Shown here: positions 8,570 through 17,323 of the stretch, one piece after another
How positions within the stretch are numbered: the first letter of the stretch is position 1
Layout: each line of letters begins with the position of its first letter
Assembly (NCBI GenBank): GCA_946647055.1
Contig: CAMPCT010000003.1
Coordinates: 1-36,608, forward strand
DNA from: an uncultured Atopobium sp.
GTDB taxonomy: Bacteria > Actinomycetota > Coriobacteriia > Coriobacteriales > Atopobiaceae
Reading direction: 5' to 3'
DNA: 36,608 nt
Notes under the pieces: generated by a model
Databases searched by the model: none
What the model saw: only the letters and a program-made list of their open reading frames with translations
What the model was told of the DNA's origin: nothing
Position numbers and translations under genes: made by a program

Positions 8570-9154
8570 ATGCCTTCTCCCGTGAGCAACAACAAGCAGA
8601 ACGTCTCGACCACCCGGGGCGTCAAGGGCGGCTACTTCCTGTCCGCCCCCATCGGCACCACCGACGTGCCGACCAAGGCAACCTTCACGACCTGGACCCC
8701 CACCGACGCGTGGGAGAACCAGGGCTACGTCGTGGAGGACGGCATCACCGAGTCCGTCGCCCGCGACGGCGGCGACAACCTGCGCGACATCAACCTCGAC
8801 AACGTGGACACCGCCGCGGCGAGCTACACCGAGACCATCGAGGTCGGCTTCATGGAGGTCGCCAAGAACGCGCTGGCCACCCAGTACGGCCACGACAACG
8901 TCGAGGACGTCAGCGGCACCATCGAGGTCCAGCACAACTGGTCCGAGGCCGACGAGGAGCGCATGTTCGTCTTCCTCCTGCTGCTGAAGAACGGCCGCAA
9001 GTGGGTCAAGTTCATCCCCGACGGCAAGGTGACCGAGCTGGGCGACCTGACGCTCAACGCGACCACCGTCGCGCAGCGCACCGCCACCATCACCTACCTG
9101 ACCGACGAGGACGGCGTGGGCTGCTTCGACTGGATCGAGAGCAACGAGACCTAA
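8570..9154 (+). CDS. Major tail protein
   Basis: This 194-residue protein should form the tail tube. Order (after the terminator protein, before the G/GT chaperones), length and beta-rich sequence with many Thr and Asp fit tail tube proteins of Gram-positive siphophages. Examples are the ITESVARDGGDNLRDINLDN segment and VTELGDLTLNATTVAQRTAT near the end. AAGGAG precedes ATG 8570. A terminator-like hairpin follows, which may let this highly needed transcript exceed the downstream tail genes. Confidence 0.88.
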   Translation: MPSPVSNNKQNVSTTRGVKGGYFLSAPIGTTDVPTKATFTTWTPTDAWENQGYVVEDGITESVARDGGDNLRDINLDNVDTAAASYTETIEVGFMEVAKNALATQYGHDNVEDVSGTIEVQHNWSEADEERMFVFLLLLKNGRKWVKFIPDGKVTELGDLTLNATTVAQRTATITYLTDEDGVGCFDWIESNET

Positions 9155-9184
9155 GCCTAGCCCCAAGCACGCAACCGACCCCAC

Positions 9185-9223
9185 GGGGCGCCTCGCGGCC
9201 ATGCCGGGGGCGCCCCCGCTTTT
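9185..9223 (+). terminator. Terminator-like hairpin after the major tail gene
   Basis: GGGGCGCC (9185-9192) pairs perfectly with GGCGCCCC (9209-9216), and TTTT follows at 9220-9223. It sits between the major tail gene and the chaperone genes. No promoter is obvious after it, so it is more likely a partial attenuator than a full stop. Confidence 0.6.
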
Positions 9224-9246
9224 CGTAACAAGAGAGAGAGGAACAC

Positions 9247-9504
9247 ATGCGGACCATCGAGTTCAAGGGCGTCGAGATCACCTACGACGAGCGCTGCGCA
9301 AAGAGCTGGAAGTGGCAGAAGGCGGTGGCGTCGGGCGACATGTCCCGTACGCTCTCGGCCATGGAGCGCCTGCTGTGCGGCCGCGACGAGGAGTACGCGG
9401 ACCTGCTCTGCGGCAACGAGGACCCCGACGACCTCGACACCTCGGCCGACGTGATGCAGGAGCTGGTCATGGCGGTCATCGAGGACGCATCGGCAAAAAA
9501 CTAG
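9247..9504 (+). CDS. Tail assembly chaperone, short product (gpG-like)
   Basis: This 85-residue acidic protein is the unshifted tail assembly chaperone, which coats the tape measure during tube assembly. It lies between major tail and tape measure genes, the fixed position of G in siphophages. It begins RTIEFKGVEITYDERCAKSW and ends VIEDASAKN. The last codons carry the slippery heptamer A AAA AAC immediately before the stop TAG 9502-9504, so a fraction of ribosomes should make the longer GT product. AGAGAGAGGAACAC before ATG 9247 supplies the ribosome binding site. Confidence 0.85.
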   Translation: MRTIEFKGVEITYDERCAKSWKWQKAVASGDMSRTLSAMERLLCGRDEEYADLLCGNEDPDDLDTSADVMQELVMAVIEDASAKN

Positions 9505-9935
9505 CGGTCCTCGCCGCCGCCCACGCGCGCTGCCGCGACGAGCTGCTGGCCGACTTCCAGCAGCACTACGGCATGGACGTCTGGGCCGACCTGAGCCGGC
9601 TGGACGACGACACCGCCACGGCGGACCGGGTGGCACACCTCGCGGCGCTCTGCGCCCAGCTGCCGAGGGAGTCCCGCATGGTGCGCACGCTCGCACCGGC
9701 AGGCTCACACAGCGACGAGCTGCTCATGCTGCGGCGCATGGAGCTGAACCAGCGCAGATGGCACTGGGCCAACACGAAGGCGTCCGAGGGCGGCAAGGAC
9801 GAGCCGCAGCCGGTCCTGCTCGAGGGCGAGGCCGAGGCGCACGAGGCCGCGGTCGAGGAACAGAGGCGCGCGGCGGGCGACGTCGCCGCGGCGTTCGGGC
9901 TCAGCCCGGAAGGAATCAGCATCTACAGGGGGTGA
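9247..9935 (+). CDS. Tail assembly chaperone, -1 frameshift product (gpGT-like)
   Basis: Ribosomes reading the short chaperone gene can slip back one base on A AAA AAC (9495-9501), then continue in the frame that stays open to 9935. The product joins 9247-9501 to 9501-9935 and would have about 229 residues: 85 of the short form plus 144 more. The extension is helical and charged, with RMELNQRRWHWANTKASEGG, typical of T domains that recruit tube subunits. The downstream frame has no start codon with a ribosome binding site of its own near the junction, which supports a frameshift instead of an independent gene. The tape measure gene starts 3 bases after its stop. Confidence 0.85.
9495..9501 (+). 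promoter_or_regulatory. Programmed -1 frameshift site A AAA AAC
   Basis: In the frame of the upstream gene the bases read gcA AAA AAC TAG, an exact X XXY YYZ heptamer with the stop codon directly after it. GC-rich sequence from 9505 on could form a stimulating structure. Both reading frames around it encode chaperone-like protein. Confidence 0.85.
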
Positions 9936-9938
9936 GCC

Positions 9939-12410
9939 ATGGCGGAGCTAGGCGCCTACTACATCACCGTCATGCCCTCCATGAAGGGCTTCAGCTCGGC
10001 TGTCAACAAGCAGCTGAAGGGGCTCGGCACGCAGGGCGGCAAGCAGTACGAGAGCGGCTTCATGAGCGTGCTGAAGGGCAGCGCCATCGGCACGGTCCTC
10101 GGCAACCTCGCCACGCGGGCAGGCAGCGCCATCGCCGGCGGCCTGCAGACCGGCATCGGCCGCATCGACACCATCCAAAACTTCCCGAAGGTCATGCAGT
10201 CTCTCGGCTACGAGGCCGGGGACGCCGACAAGTCCATCCGCCTCATCATGGACCACCTCGACGGCCTGCCGACGGCAACGCAGGACGTGGTCACGCTGAC
10301 GCAGGCCATCGCGGACTCAACCGGCAGCCTCGACCTCGCAACGAGGGCGTCGCTGGGCTTCAACGACATGATGCTCGCCAACGGCGCGAGCACCGCCGAG
10401 ATCACCCAGGCACAGGGCGTCTTCAACCGCGTGCTCGGCAAGGGCAGCGCGACGGTGGCGCAGTGGCAGTCCCTGCAGTCGGTCATGCCGGCGCAGCTGG
10501 CGGCCGTGGCGCGAGAGCTGCTCGGGCAGAGCGGCTCGGTCGAGGAGCTGCGCGACAAGCTCAACGACGGCACCATCAGCTGGGACTCCTTCCTCGAGGC
10601 CATCGTCAGGCTGGACGAGAACGACTACCTCGGCGCGACGGGCCAGAAGATCGCATCGTTCGCCGAGCAGGCGCGCGCCAACTCCGTCGGCATCGGCACG
10701 GCCATGGCGAACGTCCAGAACCGCATCGGGCAGGGCTGGGCGAGCATCCTCGAGGCGATAGGCCGCGAGGACATCTCGGCGGCCATCAACAACGCCAGCT
10801 ACGGGGTGCGCGACGCCATGCGCGGCATCGCCGACACCATCACCGAGTTCAAGGACCGGCTCGGCGAGACCAAGGTCTTCCAGAACCTGCAGACCATCAT
10901 GCAGGGCCTGAGCGACCACTTCGGCTCCCTCGGGGACGCCATCTCGGGGAGGGTGAGCGCAGCCCTGCCGGTGCTGGCCGACCTCATCGACAAGGCGCTG
11001 CAGTGGCTGGTGGACCACGGGCCGCAGATCTCTGAGTTCGTGGGCGCCATAGAGGAGAAGTTCGGCGCGCTGGCCGACGCCATCGGCGGCGCCCTCGCAA
11101 CGGCCCTGCCGGTCGCCTCCGAGCTGGTGAGCGGCGTCCTGCAGTGGGTCCTCGACCACGGCGAGCTGGTGGCGACGCTGCTGGCCGGCATCGCAAGCGG
11201 CTACGCGGCCTTCGGGACCGCACAGACGGCATGGAACATCGTAACGGGCCTGCCCATCGTCTTCGGCAACCTCGCGGAGGTCCTGCCCATGGTGACGAGC
11301 ATCGGCGACATACCCGCGGCCCTTTCCCTCGTTGCGGAGGCGGGAGGCCCCGCGACGGGGGCCATCGGCGGCCTGTCCGGCGCCCTCTCCTTCCTCGCGG
11401 CCAACCCCGTCGTGCTCGTGGTCGCCGCCATCGGCGCCATCGTTGGCGCGCTGGCTTGGTGGGTCACGCAGACCGAGGCGGGGCAGAAGGCATGGGACAA
11501 CCTCTGCAAGGGCGTGGCCGACCTCGCCGAGGGCCTGCGGAATGACATCAAGGGCGCCTTCGACCGCATCAAGCAGAACCTCGAGGACAACGCGGTCCAG
11601 TGGGAGCAGTTCAAGACCAACCTCGCCACCTGGAACGAGGAGATGCGGCAGAAGATTTCCCAGAAGTGGGAGGACATAAAGACGGCCGTCTCCGACAAGG
11701 CGAGGTCCCTCCGCGACGACGTGGCTAACTACTGGAAGGAGTCCGCCGAAAAGACGGCCACCTGGAACGAGAACATGCGCCAGAAGGCCCTGCAGAAGTG
11801 GGAGGACATAAAGACCGCGGTCGGTGACAAGGCCCGCAGCGTCAAGGAAAGCATCTCCAGCTACTGGAGCGAGGCCGCGTCACAGGTCGGAACCTGGGGC
11901 GAGAACATGCGCCAGAAGGCCCTCGACAAGTGGGAGAGCATCAAGAACGGCATCGCCGACAAGATAGAGGCGGCGCGCAAGAAGGTCTCCGACATCCTCG
12001 ACAAGATAAAGGGCCTCTTCAACTTCAGCTGGTCCCTGCCGGCGCCGAAGCTGCCGCACATCACGTGGCACTGGACCGACATCGGCGGCATCATCAGCCT
12101 GCCCGAGTTCGACGGCATCAGCTGGTACGGCAAGGGCGGCGTCTTCGACACCGCGACGCTCATCGGCATCGGCGAGAGGGGCCGCGAGGCCGCGCTGCCG
12201 CTCAACGACCAGACCTATGGCGAGATAGCGGACGGCATCTACGGCCGGATGGGCAAGTACGCGCCCACCGAGGGCGGCATCACCATCGACAAGCTGGCCG
12301 ACACGATCATCATCCGCGAGACCGCGGACGTGGACGAGGTCATGGACCGCATCAACACCATCACGCGACGCGAGAGGGGGGCGCAGCTGTGGGCCAGCGC
12401 ACAAAGGTAA
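9939..12410 (+). CDS. Tape measure protein
   Basis: This 823-residue protein sets tail length. At the usual 0.15 nm per residue it predicts a tail of roughly 120 nm. The N-terminus has the conserved GAYYITVMPSMKGFS and GTVLGNLATRAG stretches of actinobacterial and Gram-positive tape measures. Hydrophobic, Ala/Gly-rich segments lie at about 480-510 (FLAANPVVLVVAAIGAIVGA). Three copies of a 44-residue Trp-bearing helical repeat follow, then a C-terminal domain with GKGGVFDTATLIGIGERGRE. No lytic peptidase domain is evident. A ribosome binding site AGGGGG lies before ATG 9939, and the gene overlaps the next. Confidence 0.92.
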   Translation: MAELGAYYITVMPSMKGFSSAVNKQLKGLGTQGGKQYESGFMSVLKGSAIGTVLGNLATRAGSAIAGGLQTGIGRIDTIQNFPKVMQSLGYEAGDADKSIRLIMDHLDGLPTATQDVVTLTQAIADSTGSLDLATRASLGFNDMMLANGASTAEITQAQGVFNRVLGKGSATVAQWQSLQSVMPAQLAAVARELLGQSGSVEELRDKLNDGTISWDSFLEAIVRLDENDYLGATGQKIASFAEQARANSVGIGTAMANVQNRIGQGWASILEAIGREDISAAINNASYGVRDAMRGIADTITEFKDRLGETKVFQNLQTIMQGLSDHFGSLGDAISGRVSAALPVLADLIDKALQWLVDHGPQISEFVGAIEEKFGALADAIGGALATALPVASELVSGVLQWVLDHGELVATLLAGIASGYAAFGTAQTAWNIVTGLPIVFGNLAEVLPMVTSIGDIPAALSLVAEAGGPATGAIGGLSGALSFLAANPVVLVVAAIGAIVGALAWWVTQTEAGQKAWDNLCKGVADLAEGLRNDIKGAFDRIKQNLEDNAVQWEQFKTNLATWNEEMRQKISQKWEDIKTAVSDKARSLRDDVANYWKESAEKTATWNENMRQKALQKWEDIKTAVGDKARSVKESISSYWSEAASQVGTWGENMRQKALDKWESIKNGIADKIEAARKKVSDILDKIKGLFNFSWSLPAPKLPHITWHWTDIGGIISLPEFDGISWYGKGGVFDTATLIGIGERGREAALPLNDQTYGEIADGIYGRMGKYAPTEGGITIDKLADTIIIRETADVDEVMDRINTITRRERGAQLWASAQR
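11625..12000 (+). repeat. Three 132-base in-frame repeats in the tape measure gene
   Basis: TGG codons at 11631, 11763 and 11895 mark equal positions 132 bases apart. Each unit encodes 44 residues of the kind TWNENMRQKALQKWEDIKTA. The third is cut short after about 34 residues. Forty-four is four 11-residue coiled-coil turns, so adding or losing a unit would change tail length in small steps. Confidence 0.85.
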
Positions 12411-13120
12411 CCTTCAACGGCACCGACCTGACGGAGGCATACGTTGTCTCCGACCTCCGCACGTCGCTGCTGCCGCGCACCGTCGCCACCCAGCAGGTGG
12501 CCGGGCGCGACGGGACCGCCTACATGGGCGCCAGCATGGCCGAGCGCTCCATCACCCTCACGCTGACGGCGAGGGGCCGCACGCCCGCCGAACGGCAGGC
12601 CGCGGCCCGCCACCTCGCCGCCGTGCTCGCGGTGGACGAGCCCGCGCCGCTCGCGCTGGGCATGGACGAGGGCCGCTACTGGCTCGCGGCCCCCACATCC
12701 ACCGCCAACGCCAAGCGCTACGTCAACCACACCAGCTTCGACGTGACCTTCCTCGCCACCGACCCCGTCATGTACGGGCAGGAGCGCAGCGTCACCGTCC
12801 CCTCCGGCGGGAGCCTGACCTTCGACGTGGAGGGCACCTACCCGGCCATGCCGACCATCACGGCACCGCAGGCGAGGAACGGCTCCGGCGGCTTCTGGCG
12901 CATAGCGAGGGAGGACGGCAGCTTCATGCTGGTGCGCATCCCCGTCAGCTCGGCGCAGCCGGTGGTGGCCGACTGCGCGGCCCGCGTCCTGACGGTCACG
13001 GGCGTGGTGACGCTCCTCGAGCCGGCGTCCGACTGGCTCGTGCTCGAGCCGGGGCGCCACACGCTGACCATGACCGGCACCGGCGCCGCGACCATCACCT
13101 ACCGGGAGAGGTGGCTGTAA
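12389..13120 (+). CDS. Distal tail protein (Dit-like)
   Basis: This 243-residue protein probably forms the hexameric hub at the tail end, linking tube to tip. The N-terminal KVTFNGTDLTEAYVVSDLRT, the mid-part RSITLTLTARGRTPAERQA and the C-terminal galectin-like beta domain fit the SPP1 gp19.1/Dit family. Length is normal for the family. GTG 12389 is preceded by GAGGGGGG and lies inside the end of the tape measure gene, so it is coupled. The same frame is open upstream only as a shadow. It directly precedes the tail tip gene, as expected. Confidence 0.88.
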   Translation: MGQRTKVTFNGTDLTEAYVVSDLRTSLLPRTVATQQVAGRDGTAYMGASMAERSITLTLTARGRTPAERQAAARHLAAVLAVDEPAPLALGMDEGRYWLAAPTSTANAKRYVNHTSFDVTFLATDPVMYGQERSVTVPSGGSLTFDVEGTYPAMPTITAPQARNGSGGFWRIAREDGSFMLVRIPVSSAQPVVADCAARVLTVTGVVTLLEPASDWLVLEPGRHTLTMTGTGAATITYRERWL

Positions 13121-16100
13121 ATGCACGACATGCAGCGCATCATGGTATTCGACCGTCTCGACGCCTACGTGCGCGACATCGACCCCGCACAGGTGCTCTC
13201 CGCCAAGGTGACCGAGGAGGTCAACGGCGAGCACAGCCTGACGCTCACGACCCTGCAGGAGCTGGAGCAGACCGACCGCGTGCTGCTGCAGGACGGCATG
13301 GGCACCTGGCACGAATACGTGGTGCTGGGCATCAAGAGCGAGCGCCCGCAGGGCGAGGCGGTCGCGCGGGAGTACTACTGCGTCTGGTCCATCCAGTACG
13401 ACCTGAGCGCTACCTACATCAACGACCAGTTCGGCTGCGGCGTCGTGCCGGGGCACACCTCGGTCCCGCAGACCCCGCGCAGGGCCCTCGAGTGCGCCCT
13501 CGCCGGGACGTCCCGCTGGCAGATCGGGACCATCACCGTCACCACGCAGGCAGCGGCCAGCTTCTACCGCAGGAGCGGCTGGGAGGGCCTGCAAACGGTC
13601 ATTGAGCGCTGGGGCGGCGAGCTGCAGGCCACCATCGAGGTCTCGCTGGGCGGCGTCACCGCGCGCAGGGTGGACCTCCTCGAGCACGTGGGCCGCTCCG
13701 ACGCGACCCGCCGCTTCGACTACGGCCACGACCTCGCCAAGATCAAGCAGACGGTCCACGACGAGGTCTGGCCCTGCCGCATCGTGCCGCTGGGCAAGTC
13801 GGTGGAGACCGAGGCCGGCGGCTACACGCGGCGCCCCGGAATCGAGAGCGTCAACGACGGCGTGGAGTGGCTGCAGGACGACGACGTGGCCCCGCTCGTG
13901 CGGGTGCCCGACGGAGACGGCGGCTGGGAGTACCCGACCTCCATCGTCAAGAACGACACCTACGAGCTGCCCGCCGACCTGAAGGCATGGGCGGTCGCCC
14001 ACATCAGCGAGTACACGCGGCCCCGCGTGACCTACGAGGCCAACGTCGCCCAGTTCGCGCAGGCGGGCCTCGACCCGCACGGCGTGGCCCTCGGCGACGA
14101 GGTCGTCTGCGTCGACCGCACCTTCTGCGAGGGAGGGCTGCGCATCACCGCGCGCGTGGTGAAGATCAAGCGCGACCTGCTCGACCCGTCGAGCATGGAG
14201 CTGACCATCGGCAACGCGCAGGCCACGCTGGCGGGCCAGCTCTCGGCCATAGCCGGCGACGTCACCGCCCTGGGAGACGAGACGGCCAGCGCAAGCGACT
14301 ACCAGGCAAGCGCGGCCTACATGGCGGCCCTCGTGGGGCGCCTGAACGACGAGATAAACGCCTCCGGCGGCTACTGGTACATCGTCCCCGGCATCGGCAC
14401 GCGCACCTACGACGTGCCGGTGAGCGACCCGGCGGTGGGCTCCGAGGCCAGCAAGGTCGTGGAGGTCCGCGGCGGCACCATCCGCATCGCGGACTCGCGG
14501 ACGTCCAGCGGCGACTGGGACTGGACCAACGTCTTCACCGCCGACGGCATCAACTCCGAGCTGGTGCGGGCCGTCCAGATCGAGGCGGGCTACATCGGCG
14601 ACCTCGCCGGCAGCGGCAACTACTGGGACCTCGACACCGGCGAGTTCCGTCTGGCATCGACCGCCAACCTCGGCGGAAAGACGGTGCAGCAGGTCATCGA
14701 CGCGGTGGACGACACCATCACCGGCGTGGACGTCCAGTACGCGCAGAACCAGAGCGCCACGACGGCCCCGACGAGCGGGTGGTCCACCACGGCGCCGGCA
14801 TGGCGCGAGGGATACTACATCTGGCAGCGCACGGCCACGACCACGCCCGAGGGCACCGACTACAGCACGCCGGTCATGATCTCCGGGCGCGACGGCACCA
14901 ACGGGACGTCCGTCACCATCAAGGGCAGCTACAACACCTATGCGGACCTCATCGCCGCGCACCCAACGGGCAGCGACGGCGACGCCTACATGGTGGGCAC
15001 GGACCTCTACGTCTGGAACGGCAGCGCATGGGAGGACGTGGGCCAGATCCAGGGGCCGCCGGGCACCAACGGCACCAACGGCACCGACGGCTCGCAAATC
15101 TGGACCGCCACGGAAAACCCGGCCACGCCCAACTACACGTTCGCCATCGCAGACCTCACGGGCCCCAGCGGCGTCACCCCGCGCGTGGGCGACATCGTGG
15201 TGAGGAGCTACTACCGCTACACCATCACGAGCGTCGACACCACGACGGTCCTCGCAGGCGCGCGGACCTCCATCCGCGGTGCGCCGGGCGCAGACGGCAA
15301 GAGCGTCTTCGTCCAGAGCGTGACCAAGGTGGACGGCGTCACGACGGTCGTGCTCTCGGACGGCACCACCCAGAGCACGCTCACCATCGATGACGGCACA
15401 GACGGCGCGCGCGGCCTGCCAGGAGCCGACGGCTCCAACAGCTACGTGCACATCGCATGGGCCAACAGCGCGGACGGCACGGCGGACTTCTCCACGACCG
15501 TCAGCGCCGGCAAGAGCTACCTCGGCGTCTACAGCGACGAGCAGGAGGACGACTCGACCAACCCAGCCGACTACAGCTGGTCCCGCATCGAGGGCCAGCC
15601 GGGAGAGCCGGGCGCCGACGGCGTCGGGATCACCTCCATCGTGGAGCAGTACTACCTGAGCACGTCCAGCAGCACCCAGAGCGGCGGGTCTTGGGTCACG
15701 ACGCCCCCGGCCTACGTCGCTGGCCGCTACTACTGGACCCGCAGCGTCATCACGTGGGACGACGGCACCACCACCATCACGAGCGCGGTGCTCGCGCGCG
15801 GCCTCAACAGCGCCAACAGCACCGCGGCGCAGGCCAACAGCACGGCGGCGCAGGCACAGGCCGACGTGGACGCCCTCAGCACGCAGGACGCCATCTTCAA
15901 CCTGCTCACCGACAACGGCACCATCCAGGGCCTCTACATGCAGGACGGCCAGCTCTACGTCAACGCCAGCTACATCAATGGCGGCTACATCAACGGCGAC
16001 CTCGTGCGCGGCGGCACCATCGCGGCAGGCGGCGCAGACAACGTCAACGGCATCATCCAAGTGCAGGACGCCAGCGGCAACGTCATCAGCCAGCTCGACA

Positions 16101-17104
16101 AGGACGGCGCGACGCTCGCGGGCGACAGCACGCTCGTGAAGCGCGGCATCAGAAGCGCGGGGACCAACCTCGCGCAGGAGCTGCGCCTGTGCCATGAGAT
16201 CATCACCTCCGGCTCCAACTACTACCTGGTGCTCACCGGATACGTCTCGTCCATCCAGTACTACATCTACGGCACGAAGTTCGAGCGGTGGGCGCAGGAC
16301 AACAGCAGCTCCGACCTGACGAAGAAGAACGACATCGTCATCGTCCCGTCGAACCAGACCGGGTCGCAGTACCACAGCTCGATAGCAGCGACGGACAACC
16401 TCCGCGTCATCAGCCACTACGAGGAGCTGGTGGCGAGCCCGTCGTCCTCGTCCGTGATCTCGGGCCAGCTCGACCTCAAGGACAGCGGCGCGCAGCTCGG
16501 CGTCTACAACGGCAACTTCTCGTTCCGTTCGAGAGTCCAGGTGCTCGACGGAGAGGTCAACGTCCGCGTCGACCCAAACAAGACGGCCCACGCGCTGACC
16601 ATCAGCAAGGCGGACGGCATCACCATGCGGCTCGCCACGAAGATGACGAACGACCTGACCGTCTCCGGCACCAAGTCGCGCCTCGCGCAGACCGAGCACT
16701 ACGGAGACCGCCTGCTGTATGCCTACGAGACCCCGGCGCCCATGTTCGGCGACCTCGGCAGCGGGACCATCGGAGAGGACGGCACCTGCTACGTGCAGAT
16801 TGACGACATCTTCGGAGAGACCGTCAGCGCGGCCATGGAGTACCAGGTCTTCCTCCAGAAGTGCGGCCCCGGCGACCTGTGGGTGGCCGAGAAGCGCCCC
16901 GGCTGGTTCGTGGTCGAGGGCACGCCCGGCCTCGCCTTCGACTGGGAGCTGAAGGCGCACCAGGCGGGCTACGAGCACGAGCGCCTGGAGGACGACGGCA
17001 TGCAGGCAGCGGCGCCCTACGAGGGCGACGACATAGAGGCGGCCTACGCGGAGGACATGGCCTACGCGGAGGCGATAGAGCGGCTGCAGATGGCCGCGGC
17101 ATAA
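13121..17104 (+). CDS. Tail tip / tail-associated protein with collagen-like segments
   Basis: This 1327-residue protein is the largest in the window and should form the tail tip that meets the host. The first 400 residues (VFDRLDAYVRDIDPAQVLSA and onward) match the Gram-positive minor structural (Tal/gp18-like) fold. A helix and a beta region follow. Collagen-like Gly-X-Y segments lie near residues 645 (GPPGTNGTNGTDG), 720 (GAPGADG), 765 (GLPGADG) and 825 (GQPGEPGADG), separating Tyr/Trp-rich modules that may bind sugars. After about residue 900 come NGGYING-type fibre sequences and a C-terminal domain with FGDLGSGTIGEDGTCYVQID. No peptidase motif was recognised. The start has GAGAGG and follows the previous stop directly. 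Confidence 0.88.
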   Translation: MHDMQRIMVFDRLDAYVRDIDPAQVLSAKVTEEVNGEHSLTLTTLQELEQTDRVLLQDGMGTWHEYVVLGIKSERPQGEAVAREYYCVWSIQYDLSATYINDQFGCGVVPGHTSVPQTPRRALECALAGTSRWQIGTITVTTQAAASFYRRSGWEGLQTVIERWGGELQATIEVSLGGVTARRVDLLEHVGRSDATRRFDYGHDLAKIKQTVHDEVWPCRIVPLGKSVETEAGGYTRRPGIESVNDGVEWLQDDDVAPLVRVPDGDGGWEYPTSIVKNDTYELPADLKAWAVAHISEYTRPRVTYEANVAQFAQAGLDPHGVALGDEVVCVDRTFCEGGLRITARVVKIKRDLLDPSSMELTIGNAQATLAGQLSAIAGDVTALGDETASASDYQASAAYMAALVGRLNDEINASGGYWYIVPGIGTRTYDVPVSDPAVGSEASKVVEVRGGTIRIADSRTSSGDWDWTNVFTADGINSELVRAVQIEAGYIGDLAGSGNYWDLDTGEFRLASTANLGGKTVQQVIDAVDDTITGVDVQYAQNQSATTAPTSGWSTTAPAWREGYYIWQRTATTTPEGTDYSTPVMISGRDGTNGTSVTIKGSYNTYADLIAAHPTGSDGDAYMVGTDLYVWNGSAWEDVGQIQGPPGTNGTNGTDGSQIWTATENPATPNYTFAIADLTGPSGVTPRVGDIVVRSYYRYTITSVDTTTVLAGARTSIRGAPGADGKSVFVQSVTKVDGVTTVVLSDGTTQSTLTIDDGTDGARGLPGADGSNSYVHIAWANSADGTADFSTTVSAGKSYLGVYSDEQEDDSTNPADYSWSRIEGQPGEPGADGVGITSIVEQYYLSTSSSTQSGGSWVTTPPAYVAGRYYWTRSVITWDDGTTTITSAVLARGLNSANSTAAQANSTAAQAQADVDALSTQDAIFNLLTDNGTIQGLYMQDGQLYVNASYINGGYINGDLVRGGTIAAGGADNVNGIIQVQDASGNVISQLDKDGATLAGDSTLVKRGIRSAGTNLAQELRLCHEIITSGSNYYLVLTGYVSSIQYYIYGTKFERWAQDNSSSDLTKKNDIVIVPSNQTGSQYHSSIAATDNLRVISHYEELVASPSSSSVISGQLDLKDSGAQLGVYNGNFSFRSRVQVLDGEVNVRVDPNKTAHALTISKADGITMRLATKMTNDLTVSGTKSRLAQTEHYGDRLLYAYETPAPMFGDLGSGTIGEDGTCYVQIDDIFGETVSAAMEYQVFLQKCGPGDLWVAEKRPGWFVVEGTPGLAFDWELKAHQAGYEHERLEDDGMQAAAPYEGDDIEAAYAEDMAYAEAIERLQMAAA

Positions 17105-17113
17105 GGAGGACGC

Positions 17114-17314
17114 ATGAAGCAACTGTCGAGCTTTCTGGCGCTGAGCGTCAACGGCGGCGACCGCATCAGCTACACCTACGACACCATCGATGAGGGTACC
17201 GGCGACGTCATCGCCACCAACACCAAGGAGTCCTTCTTCGTGGTGGACGAGGAGCTGCGCTCGCATGTCGAGGCAATCCGCGACCACATCCGCCAGACCC
17301 GTCTGGCTGAGTAG
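17114..17314 (+). CDS. Small conserved tail-module protein
   Basis: This 66-residue protein (KQLSSFLALSVNGGDRISYT...) resembles a short family found beside tail tip genes in Gram-positive siphophages. It has a beta hairpin in the first half and a final helix with LRSHVEAIRDHIRQTRL. No function is known. A strong AAGGAGGACGC site precedes ATG 17114, and spacing to both neighbours is tight, so it belongs to the tail operon. Confidence 0.8.
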   Translation: MKQLSSFLALSVNGGDRISYTYDTIDEGTGDVIATNTKESFFVVDEELRSHVEAIRDHIRQTRLAE

Positions 17315-17323
17315 GAGCACCAC

